Part shown: one piece after another, positions 13,969 to 27,024 of the stretch | How the letters are laid out: each line of letters starts with the position of its first letter | How positions within the stretch are numbered: position 1 is the stretch's first letter | Assembly: GCA_921293015.1 (NCBI GenBank) | Contig: OV121087.1 | Location: 8,816,501-8,880,500 of the forward strand | Source of the DNA: Phorcus lineatus | Taxonomy: Eukaryota > Mollusca > Gastropoda > Trochida > Trochidae | Direction: 5' to 3' | DNA length: 64,000 nt | The notes under the pieces: model-generated | Seen by the model: only the letters and a program-made list of their open reading frames with translations | What the model was told of the DNA's origin: nothing | Databases searched by the model: none | Translations under genes and position numbers: made by a program

Positions 13969-14576
13969 CAGCTGCATGCCAAAAGTTTTTTCACATACCT
14001 GCATATCCCAGTGCAAATATTATGTAATTTGGCATGTTTTTGAGGCCTCTTAGCATTGCGAAAACGAAACGAATAATTTAAATTTTTCAATACAGAAGTG
14101 AAAATCCAGAGCACCTTAACGCAATCGTATTCCGTCGTATGCAGTTGAACGTAATAATTGTTGGTCCAAATTTCCAAAACAATCATTTTTATTCTTCTCC
14201 ATAAAATCCTGTACAAGTGGTCAACAGTTTTAAACGCAAGTCATGTTTGTATATTTTCAGTATTTCAATATGAATTTGCTATGTTTTATCTTAAAAAATC
14301 GAAATGAAATATTTTAATCGAAATTTAAGGAATTTAGAATTTCGAAAATGTGACCCGTTCTATGTAAGTAATCATGCCAAAATTCGAATGTTTGCATGCA
14401 TGAGAGACTAGACAATCTCACAATACGTTAAAGAATGGCTATTTTACATATTGCCAATAAGAGATACTTTGTCAGTTCTGCTGAACTTATTTTATTGACG
14501 TTCTAACCAAACACAAATTACATGATATTTGCACTAAGATACTGTAGGACATGAACAACTTTTTAATATGCAGTTG
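13969..14576. mobile_element. Tc1/mariner-type MITE, 608 bp, copy a
   Basis: The ends are CAGCTGCATGCCAAAAGTTT (left) and a related inverse ending ATATGCAGTTG (right), flanked by TA at 13967-13968 and 14577-14578. The interior matches the element at 54206-54814, for instance in the shared ATTACATGATATTTGCACT near the right end. Copy 3 shows an empty site at about 40150 (AAATTGCATGTGTAAAATTC). There is no transposase, and the minus-strand open frame at 13902-14216 crosses the boundary and is chance. The ends resemble those of the Tc1 element at 28828-30511. Confidence 0.8.
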
Positions 14577-15019
14577 TACACTATTCAAGTTGAACATATG
14601 ATAATAGATTAAAAGACATGTACAAAATGGCAACATATCATTAGCAGCAGGGGTATAATGAAAAACAATACTAACAGTTTATGTAACTTTATATCAAAGG
14701 TCGTATATAAACATTTAAAAAAACACACATTAACTAATCAAAGAACGATGTAATTGCATTACACTCATGTGTGCTTATCATTTGAAGTTTCATACCCAAA
14801 TGGTCACGAAACTCATGAAAAATATTGTATAATGCTGTTTAGAACAAATTGGTCGATAGTCATTGAAACCGTTAACATGAATACAAGAAATATCAATATA
14901 CAAGTTTTCATCTACTCATATTCAACTTTGTCATAGAAATGCTAATAAGCCATTATTCAATGGTTACGGTTTTGACAATATGTTTCTAACGAAATATCTT
15001 CAACTCAATTTCTTTTTAG

Positions 15020-15073
15020 TGTTTTGAGAACTGTCTTAATCGAAGTCACTTATGTGGCTATGTACAAAAGATG
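15020..15073 (+). pseudogene. Possible cysteine-rich exon relic in copy 1
   Basis: An 18-codon open stretch with three cysteines (CFENCLNRSHLCGYVQKM) is bounded by a pyrimidine-rich acceptor (TTTCTTTTTAG) and a good donor (ATG|GTAAGAG). The matching place in copy 3, about 46980, also has a strong acceptor (TTTACTATACAG), followed by TTTGAGAAATGTTGG, but no good donor. It could be an exon of the same family as the gene at 49382-49963. A chance combination of splice-like sites is also quite possible. Confidence 0.25.
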
Positions 15074-15349
15074 GTAAGAGTGTATTGGTATGGATTATTT
15101 GTTTGTGATTTCCTAATAGTGTTCTCCGCATGATTTGGTATTTCTAATACCTGTAAAAAAATAATTGAATACTTTCGTTTAATTTTGTCACGAAATATCT
15201 GCACAACGACAAAAGTTACTTATGTCAGTCCAAAACGAGCGTTTCTTCCGTAACGGAGAATAAGTATCATATACGTTGACAGGTTATATCTGAAAATTCA
15301 AGAGATTATCTTTTGCTATTTATAACAAAAACACGGATCAAACATAGCC

Positions 15350-15454
15350 TGACACAATGACATCTTAACTTGCAATGCAGGGATATATACAGCCTGTTTT
15401 TGTAGCAAAATTCTCGGCAGGGAAAGGATTATTTTATTTTTTGTTAAGATGACA
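15350..15454 (+). pseudogene. Degraded counterpart of the 47175-47328 candidate exon
   Basis: The DNA aligns with 47230-47330. In the corresponding frame it keeps a Cys-Phe-Cys, a Glu-Arg and a Val-Lys-x-Thr near the end. The first cysteine of that group is lost, the upstream part no longer aligns well, and the donor GT is replaced by GC (GACAG|GCAGGT). A GC-AG intron is conceivable, but the simplest reading is a decayed exon copy. Confidence 0.35.
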
Positions 15455-16932
15455 GGCAGGTTAATCATGATATTTATACAGATTCAACTCTGTGTACTAT
15501 GTTGTCGATTATACATTCACTTCAAAAGAATATTTAAGAAGGATGTTAAAAAGGCCTATGTCGCATAAGGAAAACAAACAATGTGAAAGTCATTTATTCA
15601 CAAAATAGTAATTATGAAATATTGAAAATGGCTTAAGTATATATTCGTATATTTTTATATTAGTTAACTATTAACTTCGAATAAAGGATGCAATACTTTT
15701 CATTAGGTAATATCTGTAACTTAGCATTAACCAAAGCAGTTACGTAATACAATCTTTCGTCTTCACATTTCACGCAATATTTGATTACTCTAATATCGTC
15801 CTACATGCATATGCAATGAAACATAAATAGATTAGAACTGATTATATGTCTTATATTTTTCACACAAAAAATCTAAATAGATTGAAGACATATGAACTCT
15901 CTGTGTATTATTTACATATTATATATATTGGCGTACATCAGTGACGGAAGAGCTGATGACAGTTTGAAAAATTATTTTCATTCATTTCACTTTTGCCCGC
16001 CGTCTTTGAGTACTCACTGATATCCTTATTATCTGAGATTTGCTTTCATACAAAAATTATACTGATGATGACAATGGACATTACCTCAATACTTCATAGA
16101 AAAAGTCTTCACTTAAAAATCACTTGTTTTTATCATGTTTTAAAATAAGAATTAAAAATTTTCAACTTGACACTCTATAAAATAACTTTCACGATTATAA
16201 ACTAGTGGAGGTTTATAGTTTCTTGATTATCTTAAATCAACGAGTGTTTAAAGAGTGGGATATGTTTAGTTTTATATAGTTTTTGAAGAACCTCCTAACA
16301 TAAGTCTATCAGCTCAAATACTTTCTTTTGGTAAATTCAATTGTTCTTCATGTTTTAATCACATGATTAACTTTTTAAAGTTCATTACCTTGGACTTCTT
16401 TTGGCTTCTAACATTCATGATAGAATACCAATGATAGAATTAATCTCGTTAATTTAGATATATTAATAGAATAAATAAATTATATTCTTGAGCTTGTTGA
16501 TTCCAAGATTCCGTGACGTTGACAAAATTGAACTGTTGGAAATTAATCCATTATATAGTTTCAAAATATCATGACATTATATTTATTTTCATAATATTTG
16601 CACGCAATTGTTTTAAACATAATCGTGTAAGGTTAATTCTCATTAACATACAGCCTAACCTGCTTTAAAGTCATCTCCATGTAATGGAGCCAGGAGCCAG
16701 CTTATTGTCAAACAGTTTTTTCAATTCAGGCAGAATAGCCGTGTCTCTAAGAAATGTTTTGTTCATGACAAGGCAATTTGCAAACAATCTTGCAACCATC
16801 AGAAAGAAGATTGCTCTCTTTTCAAACCTAGCAGCTCCTGGCACCCAAGGGATTGGTCATGGCAAGTTTGTTACCCTGACTGTACACTTCCGTCTCTGAA
16901 CAAATACGCGTCATATATTCATGTTCATTATC

Positions 16933-17255
16933 ATTCTGGAAAAAATAATAAGTAATAACCGTCACCAAATATAGACTTGCGTTGTCCCGTTTTCGCTTAA
17001 GTTCACACATGTTTATGATAGAACGAGGGCAATGGAGTAATTCAAAGCTACCTTTTGAAAGGCGATTTTGGTGTTATTTGTAATTTATTAAAATGTGTTT
17101 ACTACTAGTTTACTACTAGTGCTTATAAACAAACTGTAACTTCTTTATTCAGCTGTCATATTGTAAACTTATAAGGCTTCTAGATCTGGAACTGCCTACA
17201 ACTGCTGTAATGTTCTGTTTATTGTGGCCTTTGGCCTAATAATAAAGAACTTGAA
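16933..17255 (+). mobile_element. 5'-truncated retro-insertion (LINE-type 3' tail) with 7-bp target duplication
   Basis: A 323-bp insert is flanked by CATTATC at 16926-16932 and 17256-17262. Paralogous empty sites with one CATTATC are at 24221 in copy 2 and 51749 in copy 3. The insert ends in CCTAATAATAAAGAACTTGAA, which contains a poly(A) signal and is typical of the 3' ends of LINE transcripts. There is no long A-run and no coding part survives, so the family cannot be named. Confidence 0.7.
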
Positions 17256-20200
17256 CATTATCAAATAGAAGTTAAGTTTTATCAGTTTTTAAAAACCTGT
17301 GAGAGAAAGGAGCAATCGTCACTCGTGTAAACTTTAATCATAACATAGAGCATATTATCTGTGCTTTAAATAACTTGATTCAAATCTCCCATTCATATAT
17401 TCGCATTTAACAATATTATTCTTGCATTTTGATAAAAAGTAACCAAAGAAATCATGACTTAAAATTCCAAACTCAGCTGTACCCAGGAGGGATTTTTTGT
17501 ATTCTTTTGTGATGGGATATCAAAAGTTAATCATTTGTCAACGTATCACGCATTACACATGTAAGAGAAAATCGTTATTGACGTCAGTTACCACGTTCAT
17601 TGATTTTAGAAGTGATTTAAAAACAACCCTCCAATACATTAGGTACATGAACATCGTGACAAGTTTGATTCTTTATAGAAATGAATGTTATATTTTCAGA
17701 CTTTCAGATTTTATATTATCTTCTACAAGTATAAAAACGGGATATCATAAGCAAGCAACAAACACAAATCTATTATGTAATATTCAGGAAAAAGATCCTA
17801 CGCAGAAGGATTTCGTTTATGTAAAGCAAATTTTCATTCATGTTTGTAGCGAAATGAAAACATATGAGGTTACATAACATTGGTATGTTTAAGAAAAGAG
17901 ATCTTACATATTCTCCTTGCAAATAATTACAACCACCACAACGTAATATAAACAATATAAAAACAGCACAACATACATTTCAAATTAAAAATTAATCAAG
18001 TTTCAATGATAAAGGGATTAATTAATATCATTATATATGTAATAGAAATTTATATTTCCTGAAAATCAGTTTTCACATACTAATTGGTTCAGATTATTGG
18101 CAATAAATAAGAGGGTATAAACTAGCTTTATTGTTAAAATTAATCATATGAAATGTATCAAATGCAAATGACTCCAACAGGATTTATGATAATTTCAAAA
18201 TAAAAATCATGTGCATTTTCATTATTCAGGATTAACATTTATCAAAGACTTGAAAACCATCTTTGGAATCAGAATTGATGTTGGAAAATTTAATTCTAGA
18301 TAAGCATTTGACTGGCAAGGTAATAAAGTTATTGTGATTGAATAGGAAACAAATCAACCCTAGCTGTCAAAACTGGAAAGTATAAGTAACAGAACCTGTA
18401 ATATTTTTCTGACATCTGATCTGGGGCAGTAGCACATTTTTTAGATGAATGAAGATATCATCACGCTTTTTTTATTCGATGTTAACTTAAGCGGATCGTT
18501 TTAACTGGAATAGGTTCACACAACAACTGCCGATAAATGATTTTCCTTGAGATTTGATTATATCCTTTATGACGTCGGATAATCGTGTTGATTACTTAGA
18601 TGTTTTGACCCTATGAAGATAATTCATTTTGCACAAATTATGTTTATATGGGAAGATTTTAAAAAATAGATATTTTCAAAAACATACAACTACCCCCTTT
18701 AGATATAAGTCAGTCAGACTCTCTACAAAATTTATGAAATGCCTTAACTACACCTACCAAATAAGTGTTAAACCAAATCTCTTCTCTTGTCACAAGATAT
18801 AAATACTTAAAGGTTCATCGCAATTTAAGCAAACACCTTACATGATTTCCAGCTCAACAACAGTAAAATGTATGCATTAGACTGATTTATTCCTGCTACT
18901 GAACACTCTTGATAGCTGTGGACAATCAACGTTCTCGTATTTCTGATAAAAGAAAAGTTTAATGAAACTGTTCATGTCGTTTTAATGATGGAATATAATA
19001 ACAGAAACATAATAAAGTTTTTCAAAACACAACTTCCAGTCTTTTCAGTTATTGGAACTCCCACGTCAGAACCATAAAGATGGATTGATACTGACAAGCT
19101 TTCATAGGGTTTACATATCACCAATCACAATGAAATTACCAAAAAAATAAGTTTTAAAAACTATCAATTTTCAACCTACTAAATCTAAAATGCGCAATTT
19201 ATTAAACCGAAGTGCGATAGCAAAAGGCAAATTCAATAAGAGGCAAAAGGCAATTGTTCAAATTTTGCTCAGATGAATTGATATTTATTTATTTCGGGAA
19301 AAGCTAACGTGAGGTTCTAACTGACAATAAAACCACCATATACTTGTTAGTAGTGCATATCATCCTGCAGTGCTAAATCAGAAACTAATTCAAGTCATAA
19401 CTAATGTGTCAAACAAAACACATCCATTATCTCTTTTCATAATATGTCTGCATCATGCAATGTGTTTGTATATGATTGGAAAAAGATGACGCAATTTCCG
19501 CGAAAATCAATTGGTAGGTTAGTCATGAAAGTAAATCCTGTTGTGTTCTCGTAACAGATCAATTTCCCTCTACATAGTTTAATCAATTTGGAACTCAGTA
19601 TGAAGGTTAATATGGTCTGAGATAAAATGACAGTTTTAATTATTGAAGTTACTGTGACGTTAGAACCATAACGATGATTCGATTACCTGTTTAATTTTAG
19701 TACTTTAAGTGAGATTGTAAACACCAGTTGCAGATTTTTACAAATTTTTGAACTGATAAACATAATCCGTCTATTCTACTAATATCTCTACATTCCATTG
19801 GTGAAGTAAGACTAATATTGCAAAGTAGGTCATGTTCATTTGATCAAATTGGCAGGGCAGCAACACTTATGATTTATTTATACCTTTGTGTGCATTTCGC
19901 AATGAAAAGGCAAGGTCTTTTCATGGTAATAATCTGTCCTTATTAATTTGTTTTGGCTATTGAACTGAAGACGAGTTCAATAACACCTTTGTTAGCTGTT
20001 GATTTACCTCCCATTTTGAATGTGTTGTAGTGACTACTGCTCGTATAAAGATCAAACAACATAACTAATAAAATAACGAAAATTAAAGTTAAATAGTTGA
20101 ACATCTCTAAAGATTTTCTTATGTCTAAAAAGCTTTTGGAGAGAAAAGAGATCTTATTTTGTTAGCTTTAATCATTTTAGAAAGATGAAGTATTTGTATG

Positions 20201-21840
20201 TAACTTTTTAAACCCGGCATGACATTTGTAATGGTAAATTAACACTACTTATAAATTATAATTAAATACATGTATGTTATCCTTTGAATTTGTATTCTAC
20301 TACCTGTGACTCAATTGGTTCTTAGAGGTTTTCGAAATCAAATTACTTACTTGCTACACTTACAATTTGTTTTGTGTTTCATAACAGAAACAAAAATAAG
20401 TGAACAATGTTTGAGAACATTTTTAAAAAAGTATTGTTTATTTGATAACTAAAAGGTTTGAAGATTATTCATAAGGTTTGGACTCTAAATGTTATTTTTT
20501 TTATTTTAAAGTTTGATGTGTTTTTGCATGAAGACACCATTGCAACCAAATGGAATCCTTTTGAGACACCCTTTCTTTGCTAAAGGAACCAGCCAAATGT
20601 CTCACTGTTTTCCAATCGAGTTATAAGAGTCATCTTTCTGTGAATTGTTTCGTAAATGAAAGTGAAGTTTACTGAACAATTCCACACCCATCAGTGGAAA
20701 AGATTTTTTATACTCCTGTCGTTAACACCAGGGTTTGATCTAAGCAAACGCGCTTGCCCAGAATATTCACGGTCACCACTCCATCCTTATAAAACACATA
20801 CACTATAGTTAAACGGCGTTTAGAAAAGGATGCTCTTTAAAGATTTATTTCACCTAAGTGCAACAAAGCTTCTCACAGTCCTGTAGATCCTCAAAAACAC
20901 TGTGTGAAGAATAAGGATATTTCATCTGTTCATATTCAACCCATTTGTGATAAATGAATTCATATTTGAGCACTCTGCGAGACGGCAGTGTAGCACGTTT
21001 TCTTAGGGAAATAAAGGCCCTGGTCTCTGACGAACAGGTGATCAAATGTTCCTAATTTCCAGAAAATTGAATTGAATCAATTAAATGTTGTCTAATACGA
21101 ACATACAAAGTTTGCTTCAACTACGTTAATTCGTTTCTCTCAAAGTAAGATTATAACCACAACGACATGGAATGGCAATTGACTATTCTCTCTCTTACTG
21201 AATTATGAAAAATCTCTTTTCTGTGTTGACGTCGAAAAAGGACTCGATTTAACTGACTTGATTTGATAGCTACAATCGGGACGTAAAGCCATTTAAAAAA
21301 TATATTATACCTGATATGATGTGATCTTATATCAAAGAAATATTTTCTTATCTTTTTAATAATGTGTAAGGGATGTTTGTCATTGCCTATTTGTTAAATA
21401 TCTAGATTTGCGTTTCTATTAGATCGAACTGCTTTTACAGATATATTACAGCTGTCAATCCTTTAACTTGAGGTCATGACATTGCCTTAAATGACACATG
21501 GTTGAGTTCATTTGTGGAACCGTTGTATAACTCTGGATGTATATTCCTTTTTCTTCAAAATATATTTATTTATGAAGCATGTTAAAAAATCTCATGACAA
21601 TATTTGAAATTCTTAAGTGAACAGAGTATCAGCCAATCTTTGAAGGATATTGTATTATTTACGTAATATTACAAATGAATTAATATCAAATCACTTAGCA
21701 CTTTATTTCTCTATCATTGTAAAATAACACACAAAGAAATACAGAGTAAAACGTAACAAGATACGTTCATTGTCAACATTATCTTCCAGACCTCTGACTC
21801 TTTAAGCCAGAAACTATGCAGCTTTATCAACAGTCATGAT

Positions 21841-22286
21841 ATATAGAGAATCTCACCCAAGTGTCTTCTGATATCAAATATATGAACACGAGTTGATAAA
21901 AGTTACACTTATCCGAGGCTCGCCGAGGATATTTAACTTTTATCAACGAGTGTTGATATATTTGATATAAGAAGACACGAGGGTGAGATTCTATTTATCA
22001 TCCAAAATCATTTTTCATTTTAATTCTGTGAAAAATGTGTATTTCTCAACACTGCACTACTCTAAGACCCTCAGTGGAGAGACGTCATAGCATTGTGACG
22101 TCATCATATTTATGACGTCATAGCATTGTGATGTCATTACTTGATGTCGTAAAACAATTGTGATGTCATGAACTTGACTGTAATAGGGCATTGTTCAAAA
22201 TCTACTGTGAAAACTATATCTCCTAGGAGATATATCGCTTGATCTTCCACAAGCAATATCTCCTGTGGAACACAGTTTTGGATGAT
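21841..22286. mobile_element. Composite foldback insertion, about 440 bp, with near-perfect hairpin
   Basis: Relative to copy 2 (36090-36120), extra DNA lies between ATGAT at 21836-21840 and ATGAT at 22282-22286, a likely 5-bp target duplication. Inside, arms at about 21847-21905 and 21934-21992 form a roughly 58-bp inverted repeat around the loop CCGAGGCTCGCCGAGG. A second inverted pair (ATCATCCAAAA near 21997 and TTTTGGATGAT at 22276-22286) brackets the rest. Three TGACGTCA-like palindromes (22075-22140) lie between them. No open frame is present. Confidence 0.65.
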
Positions 22287-22780
22287 AAAACCCTGTCATG
22301 GTGGTTTTGATAAAACACTAAAAGGGTTTACAAAGTATATCGAGCATCTATCATGTCCTTGGCAGGTAGCTTCGACACCATCACAATTCAGGAATGGAAA
22401 AACACTAGTTTTTAAAGTTCGTTATATTTAGTAAAAGAATGTTTTTTTAGAATAAATTCCATGTAGGTACGAAAAGAATATACCAGAATAGTTCAAAATA
22501 TATTTCGTTGACAAATTTCATATATGAATAAGAATATTATTAGCACGATTTAATATTAGATTGGACGCCTCCCATCTGAAGATTGGACTGATTCGCAGTT
22601 GGGATAATGCACTTAAAGTTAGTGTCTGGAATATAGAGATCATATCAGAACTCTCACAACTAAGCTCGGGCGTTACATGTAACATGTCTCCAGTGAATAA
22701 TCGAAGGTTAGAGATAAGTGATATGTCGAGAAATGAAGTTTTCAATAATTGCTCTTAATAAACGTCCACATATCCTTCAA

Positions 22781-22804
22781 CCCCCCCCCCCCCCTAAAAA
22801 AAAA
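22781..22804. repeat. Homopolymer C run followed by A run
   Basis: A run of about 14 C is followed by TAAAAAAAA. It is a simple length-variable tract near the junction between copies 1 and 2, with nothing coding here. Confidence 0.9.
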
Positions 22805-25800
22805 GGTTAAAAGAATGTCCGATCTGTTATTGATCAAAGATACAAACTTTTTGTAAGTTACTTATTGAGATCAATAATTTATTTCCTTGAAATACGCATG
22901 AGAGAAATATCATTTTGTACGTCTCGGTTTTTTAAGACCAACTTTGTAAAATAACTGACGTTGTCCGTATGCCTGTAAATGATATCTTACATAAAAGCAC
23001 AAATTTTATACTTTCTTTACAGTAAAGAAAACATATTTCAGTATTAGTATAAAGATTTGAAAAATGTATTCTGAAATTTTGCTGTTGCATTAACATAAAT
23101 TGTGTGAGGTACCTGAGGTTTGACCGCCACAGTTTTCAAAGAAGACATATTACGTACAAGAGTTGAAAAATATTGCTGTTGTGGCATGGCGGTCATGATG
23201 CCATTTTAGTTTGCGAAGTTGGTCATTTCCTCTCTGCTCACTAACAAGAGAGGAAGTTTAACCATATTTGCCTTTCCTTGTAGACGCCACATACCAGGGC
23301 ATTAGCCTAAAGGAACTAGACAACAGGACGACCAATGTGTTAGATTAAAATTGCAGAATTTTACAAATCTCTCAATTACAAATTTCAATTTCCTAAGCTT
23401 AATGGGTTCCCTACAACTAGAAATTAAAGATGTTTTTACCGGAAACATGGATTTAATGACGTATATTAATATTAATATTTTCGTAAATGAATGTGAATAT
23501 TATTTCAAATAGCGTTTTCAGTAAGAAAGAAGAAATAATAATGTTCGACTGTGGCCACGATGTAGTCCCACACCTAAACTGCTCTCGCCTTCAACACCAT
23601 GGGCAATATATGATTGACCAAGGCCAATAGGAGGCAACATTGATATATTTCAAAAATGCAATGAGAAATCAAACGATTAATGTTTTATTGTTCATAGCCT
23701 TGGACTTATTTTTGGCTTCTAAAAGTCATGATCGAAAAACATTGAATGAATTAAACTCCATGATTTAAATATTCTTGAACTTGTTGATTCCAAGATTCTG
23801 TGATGTTGAAAAAATTTAACTGTATGAAATCATTCCATTACATAGTTTCAAAATAGCATGACAGGAAGTTGATTTTCACAATATCAGCACGCAATTATTG
23901 TTATAGATATAATCGTGTAAGACGATATCTCACTATTATAGAGCCTAGCCTGCATGAACGGCAACCTCCCTTTAATGGAGCCAGGAGCCAGCTTAATGTC
24001 AAACAGTTTTTTCAATCTAGAAAGAATAGTCGTGTTTCTAAGAAATGTTTTGTACATGACAAGGCAATTTGCCAAACAATCTTGCAACCATGAGAGAGAA
24101 GATTGCACTCTTTTCAAACCTAGCAGCTCCTGGACCCAAGGGATTGGGCTTGGTAAGTGTGTTACCCTGACAGTACACTTCCGTCTCTGTACACACACAC
24201 ACACATCATGTAAACATGGTCATTATCAAATAAACGTTATGTATGATCAGGTTTTAAAACGCAAACCAACGTCCCTCATATTGTGATTACTTTCATGATA
24301 ATGTAGAGAATGTTATCTGTGCTTTAAATAACAATCCTTAACTCGATTCACATCTCCAATTCTTGTACAGATTCGGTCGCAAAACTCATTGGTTACATTT
24401 AACAATATTTTTCTTATATTTTGAACAAAAGAAAACAAAGAAATATTTCATGACTACAACTTCCAAACTACTGTAATCAAAGTTTTTTGTACTTTCGATA
24501 TTTGGAGATCAAATAAATACATTAATTATTTTGTCAACGTATCACGAATAACACATTTAATGCCAGAAATGTCATTGATGTCAGTTGCCTCGTCCATTGA
24601 ATAAGGGATGATAAAAACGCAACCAATACATTAGATGGTTTAACAAAAATGTTGTGCAAGTATCAAACATGATCATTGTTACATCTGTCGTGACGTGTTT
24701 CTTTGTAGAGAGAAATCAGACATCTATTCTACAAGTACAGAAACGTAAATCAATAAGCAGGCAACAAACCCTTACCTATCATGTAATGTTCATGAAATAA
24801 GATTCGAAGCAGGATGATTTCTTTTATTTTAAATAAATAAATATAATAAAAATAATACTAATGTTATTGAAGAAAAGCATGTTACAATAACATCCTTAGG
24901 TTAACGATGAAAGATCATATTTATTAAAATTCATTGGAAGCAAATAATTACAAACACCCAAACGTATTGATAAATTTAATAAAAGCATTACAACATACAT
25001 TTTAATTTTAAAATCGCATAACGTAATTTGAATCTGTGAAATAGAAAGTTTCATCTCAAATCTTTCCTGAAAATAAATGTTCTATTACTTTTTGGTTCAG
25101 TTAAATAGCAATATATAAAATTAAAAAAACCGGACTTTATTGTCAAAATTGATTATTTGAAAATCATTTAAAGCAAACGGCATAAGACAGAGTTAGCATG
25201 GTTTCTAAATAAAGATCATACAATCTTCATTATGTATGTTTGAACGTAAACCATCTTTGGAATCAGTATGAGAGAAAATTGTGAGTGCAAAGTGAGCCTA
25301 AATTTAAGTTTATATATTCAATAATTCGTTTAAAACAATAAGGAAGATGAATTCGTTAAAACATTCTGTAACATTCTGCCAAGTTTCGTTGCATCACACC
25401 TAACGCGGGACTTATATAACCCTATGTTATTCTTGACGGAGAACTGTTACTGCCATCTGGAGAAGTTTGAGTGCCATAGTGGTAAGAGAAATAGTCTGCA
25501 TAGACATCAATATCTCAACGTTGTTAATGACCAGAAACCCCTTTTACACCCAACAAACGTTTTGAGTCAGATGTCGATGTTCAAAATCAAACTACACAAT
25601 GCAATCATTATCAGTATAAACTACTAACGTTGTTGTAGGTTAATTGCACTTTTACTTAAAACTTCATTTGTGCCCTACTAAAGCATTTGAAATTATGATA
25701 ATATCACAAAAAAAACGCTTTTACTATGGACTAATACTATGTATACATATATAGCACCCGGGTCTTGATTATTGCAGTTTTAGAGGCTGAAGTCCCTCGT

Positions 25801-26739
25801 AAAACAATTATCCCAAATCTCATTAAAATAAAATCTAATATTGCTGCACGACGTTACCCAGATAATAGATCTCACTAGGATCCCTTACTCAAGCCGTCAG
25901 GTTAACCTTTGCTTCTGTTTGACCTCTAAATCTCATTAGCTTGCTGCAGATACCTTCTAGCAATCACAATGCGCGTCTCTTGGTGGCCTTTAAAGAGATT
26001 GCATGTGTTGACGCAAGTAGAAGTTGAAACTCTTATAAATTTTCCATTTTACAGAGAACAAGTTAAAGTCATTTGCATATGTCTATTAATACCAGTTAAC
26101 CAAGCAGATTTACTTATAACATTTCAATCTTTGACGAAACAACGGTCAGTCTCATTAGCATATAAACGTCGCATACGACTAATATATGATTATAACCTTG
26201 TATTGGTACTTGTACATATTTTGGTTGTTTTTGTTTCTCAGCATGTTTATGGTTAATTTATTTCACGAAATTTAATATCATTCAATGATTACTACAAACT
26301 AAAAGACGAAACGTTTATTCAACGTATCTGTTTCTAGAATAAGCATTTGGAATGTTACGATCTACTAAAGGATAACGTTGAGGAATGCAGAGATTGCATT
26401 GTGAAAGATAACTTCATAGCTTTCGATTTGACATGTTTGTCCATTAAACCGAGCTAGGGTAAATCGAATGTAAATAAAATACATTAATTCGAGTATTTAG
26501 GCAGTTCGACATTCGGAAAACAGTCGGAAGGTTTTGGTTTCCGAGATCTGAAAAGCGTACAAGCGAAATGCAATTCAGGTGCACCATAGATTGCGGGGCG
26601 AATTCGCTGATTGGCTGATTTGAATTATGTCAGAGGCAAACCTGACGGCTCGCGCAACGGAGCCTGGTCAGACCTACACGCGTAATGGAGTGGAACATGT
26701 AGAGTTCATTTCATTGTCCCATAACGATTGGCAAGGTCA

Positions 26740-27024
26740 GAAGCATCCTGCTACATCAGCGTATTTGTCTCCGCCCAGCTCAATCACATACCCTGATATC
26801 CTTCGGCCTAAAACGCTCGTAACGCTAAATATAGCAAGCTAATGAAATGACTCGCATTCAGCAATAGCGGCACCACCCAGATGAGAATTTTTTTTAAATG
26901 CCAATGTAGGCTATAAATAGCCATGAGTAACCAGCCGTAAGCGATACGAGTGTTTGAGACCGAAGGATATCAGGGTATATGATGGAGCTAGGCGGAGACA
27001 AATACGCTGCTGTAGCAGAATCGT
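26740..27024. mobile_element. Foldback MITE, 285 bp, with 3-bp target duplication
   Basis: Arms at about 26749-26823 and 26943-27016 are inverted repeats of about 75 bp (for example CAGCGTATTTGTCTCCGCC and its reverse complement GGCGGAGACAAATACGCTG). TCA flanks both ends (26737-26739 and 27025-27027). Copies 3 and 4 keep the uninterrupted site (GGCAAGGTCATAAA at 52062 and 59053). The element is GC-richer than its host DNA. It produces the open frame at 26627-26842, which I do not regard as a gene. Confidence 0.75.

Larger units (their letters stand above)
10900..22790. repeat. Segmental duplication, copy 1
   Basis: Landmarks shared in order with the other copies: a GTCAATTTGCATGGAAATATA segment at about 11035 (37625); GCGAAGTAGGTCATTCC at about 11230 (23210, 37868); TGCTGATAATTTGTCGCAAC at about 13673 (39450); a segment at 15360-15560 (47250-47480); a GGAGCCAGGAGCCAGCTTA block at about 16686 (23978, 51520, 56580); GTGATTGAATAGGAA at about 18335 (27037, 59070); and a GTCTCCAGTGAATAATCGAAGG end marker at about 22685 (36358, 55340). 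It also carries four younger insertions, listed separately. Identity is visibly imperfect, so the duplication is old. Confidence 0.75.

Noticed and set aside
17497..17877. 126-codon open frame on the plus strand
   Set aside because: The longest simple open frame outside the transposons, but it has no recognisable motif or splice support, and the aligned part of copy 2 (24.5-24.85 kb) does not keep the frame.
23884..24286. Overlapping open frames on both strands in the shared GGAGCCAGGAGCCAGC block
   Set aside because: The block is present four times (16.7, 24.0, 51.5 and 56.6 kb), but single-base indels and stops break the frames differently in each copy. The conservation is that of a duplicated non-coding segment.
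25969..26256. 95-codon open frame with a hydrophobic end
   Set aside because: No matching frame in the other units, no splice signals and AT-driven composition.
26627..26842. 71-codon open frame with higher GC
   Set aside because: Its second half is an arm of the foldback MITE and its first half is duplicated-unit DNA.
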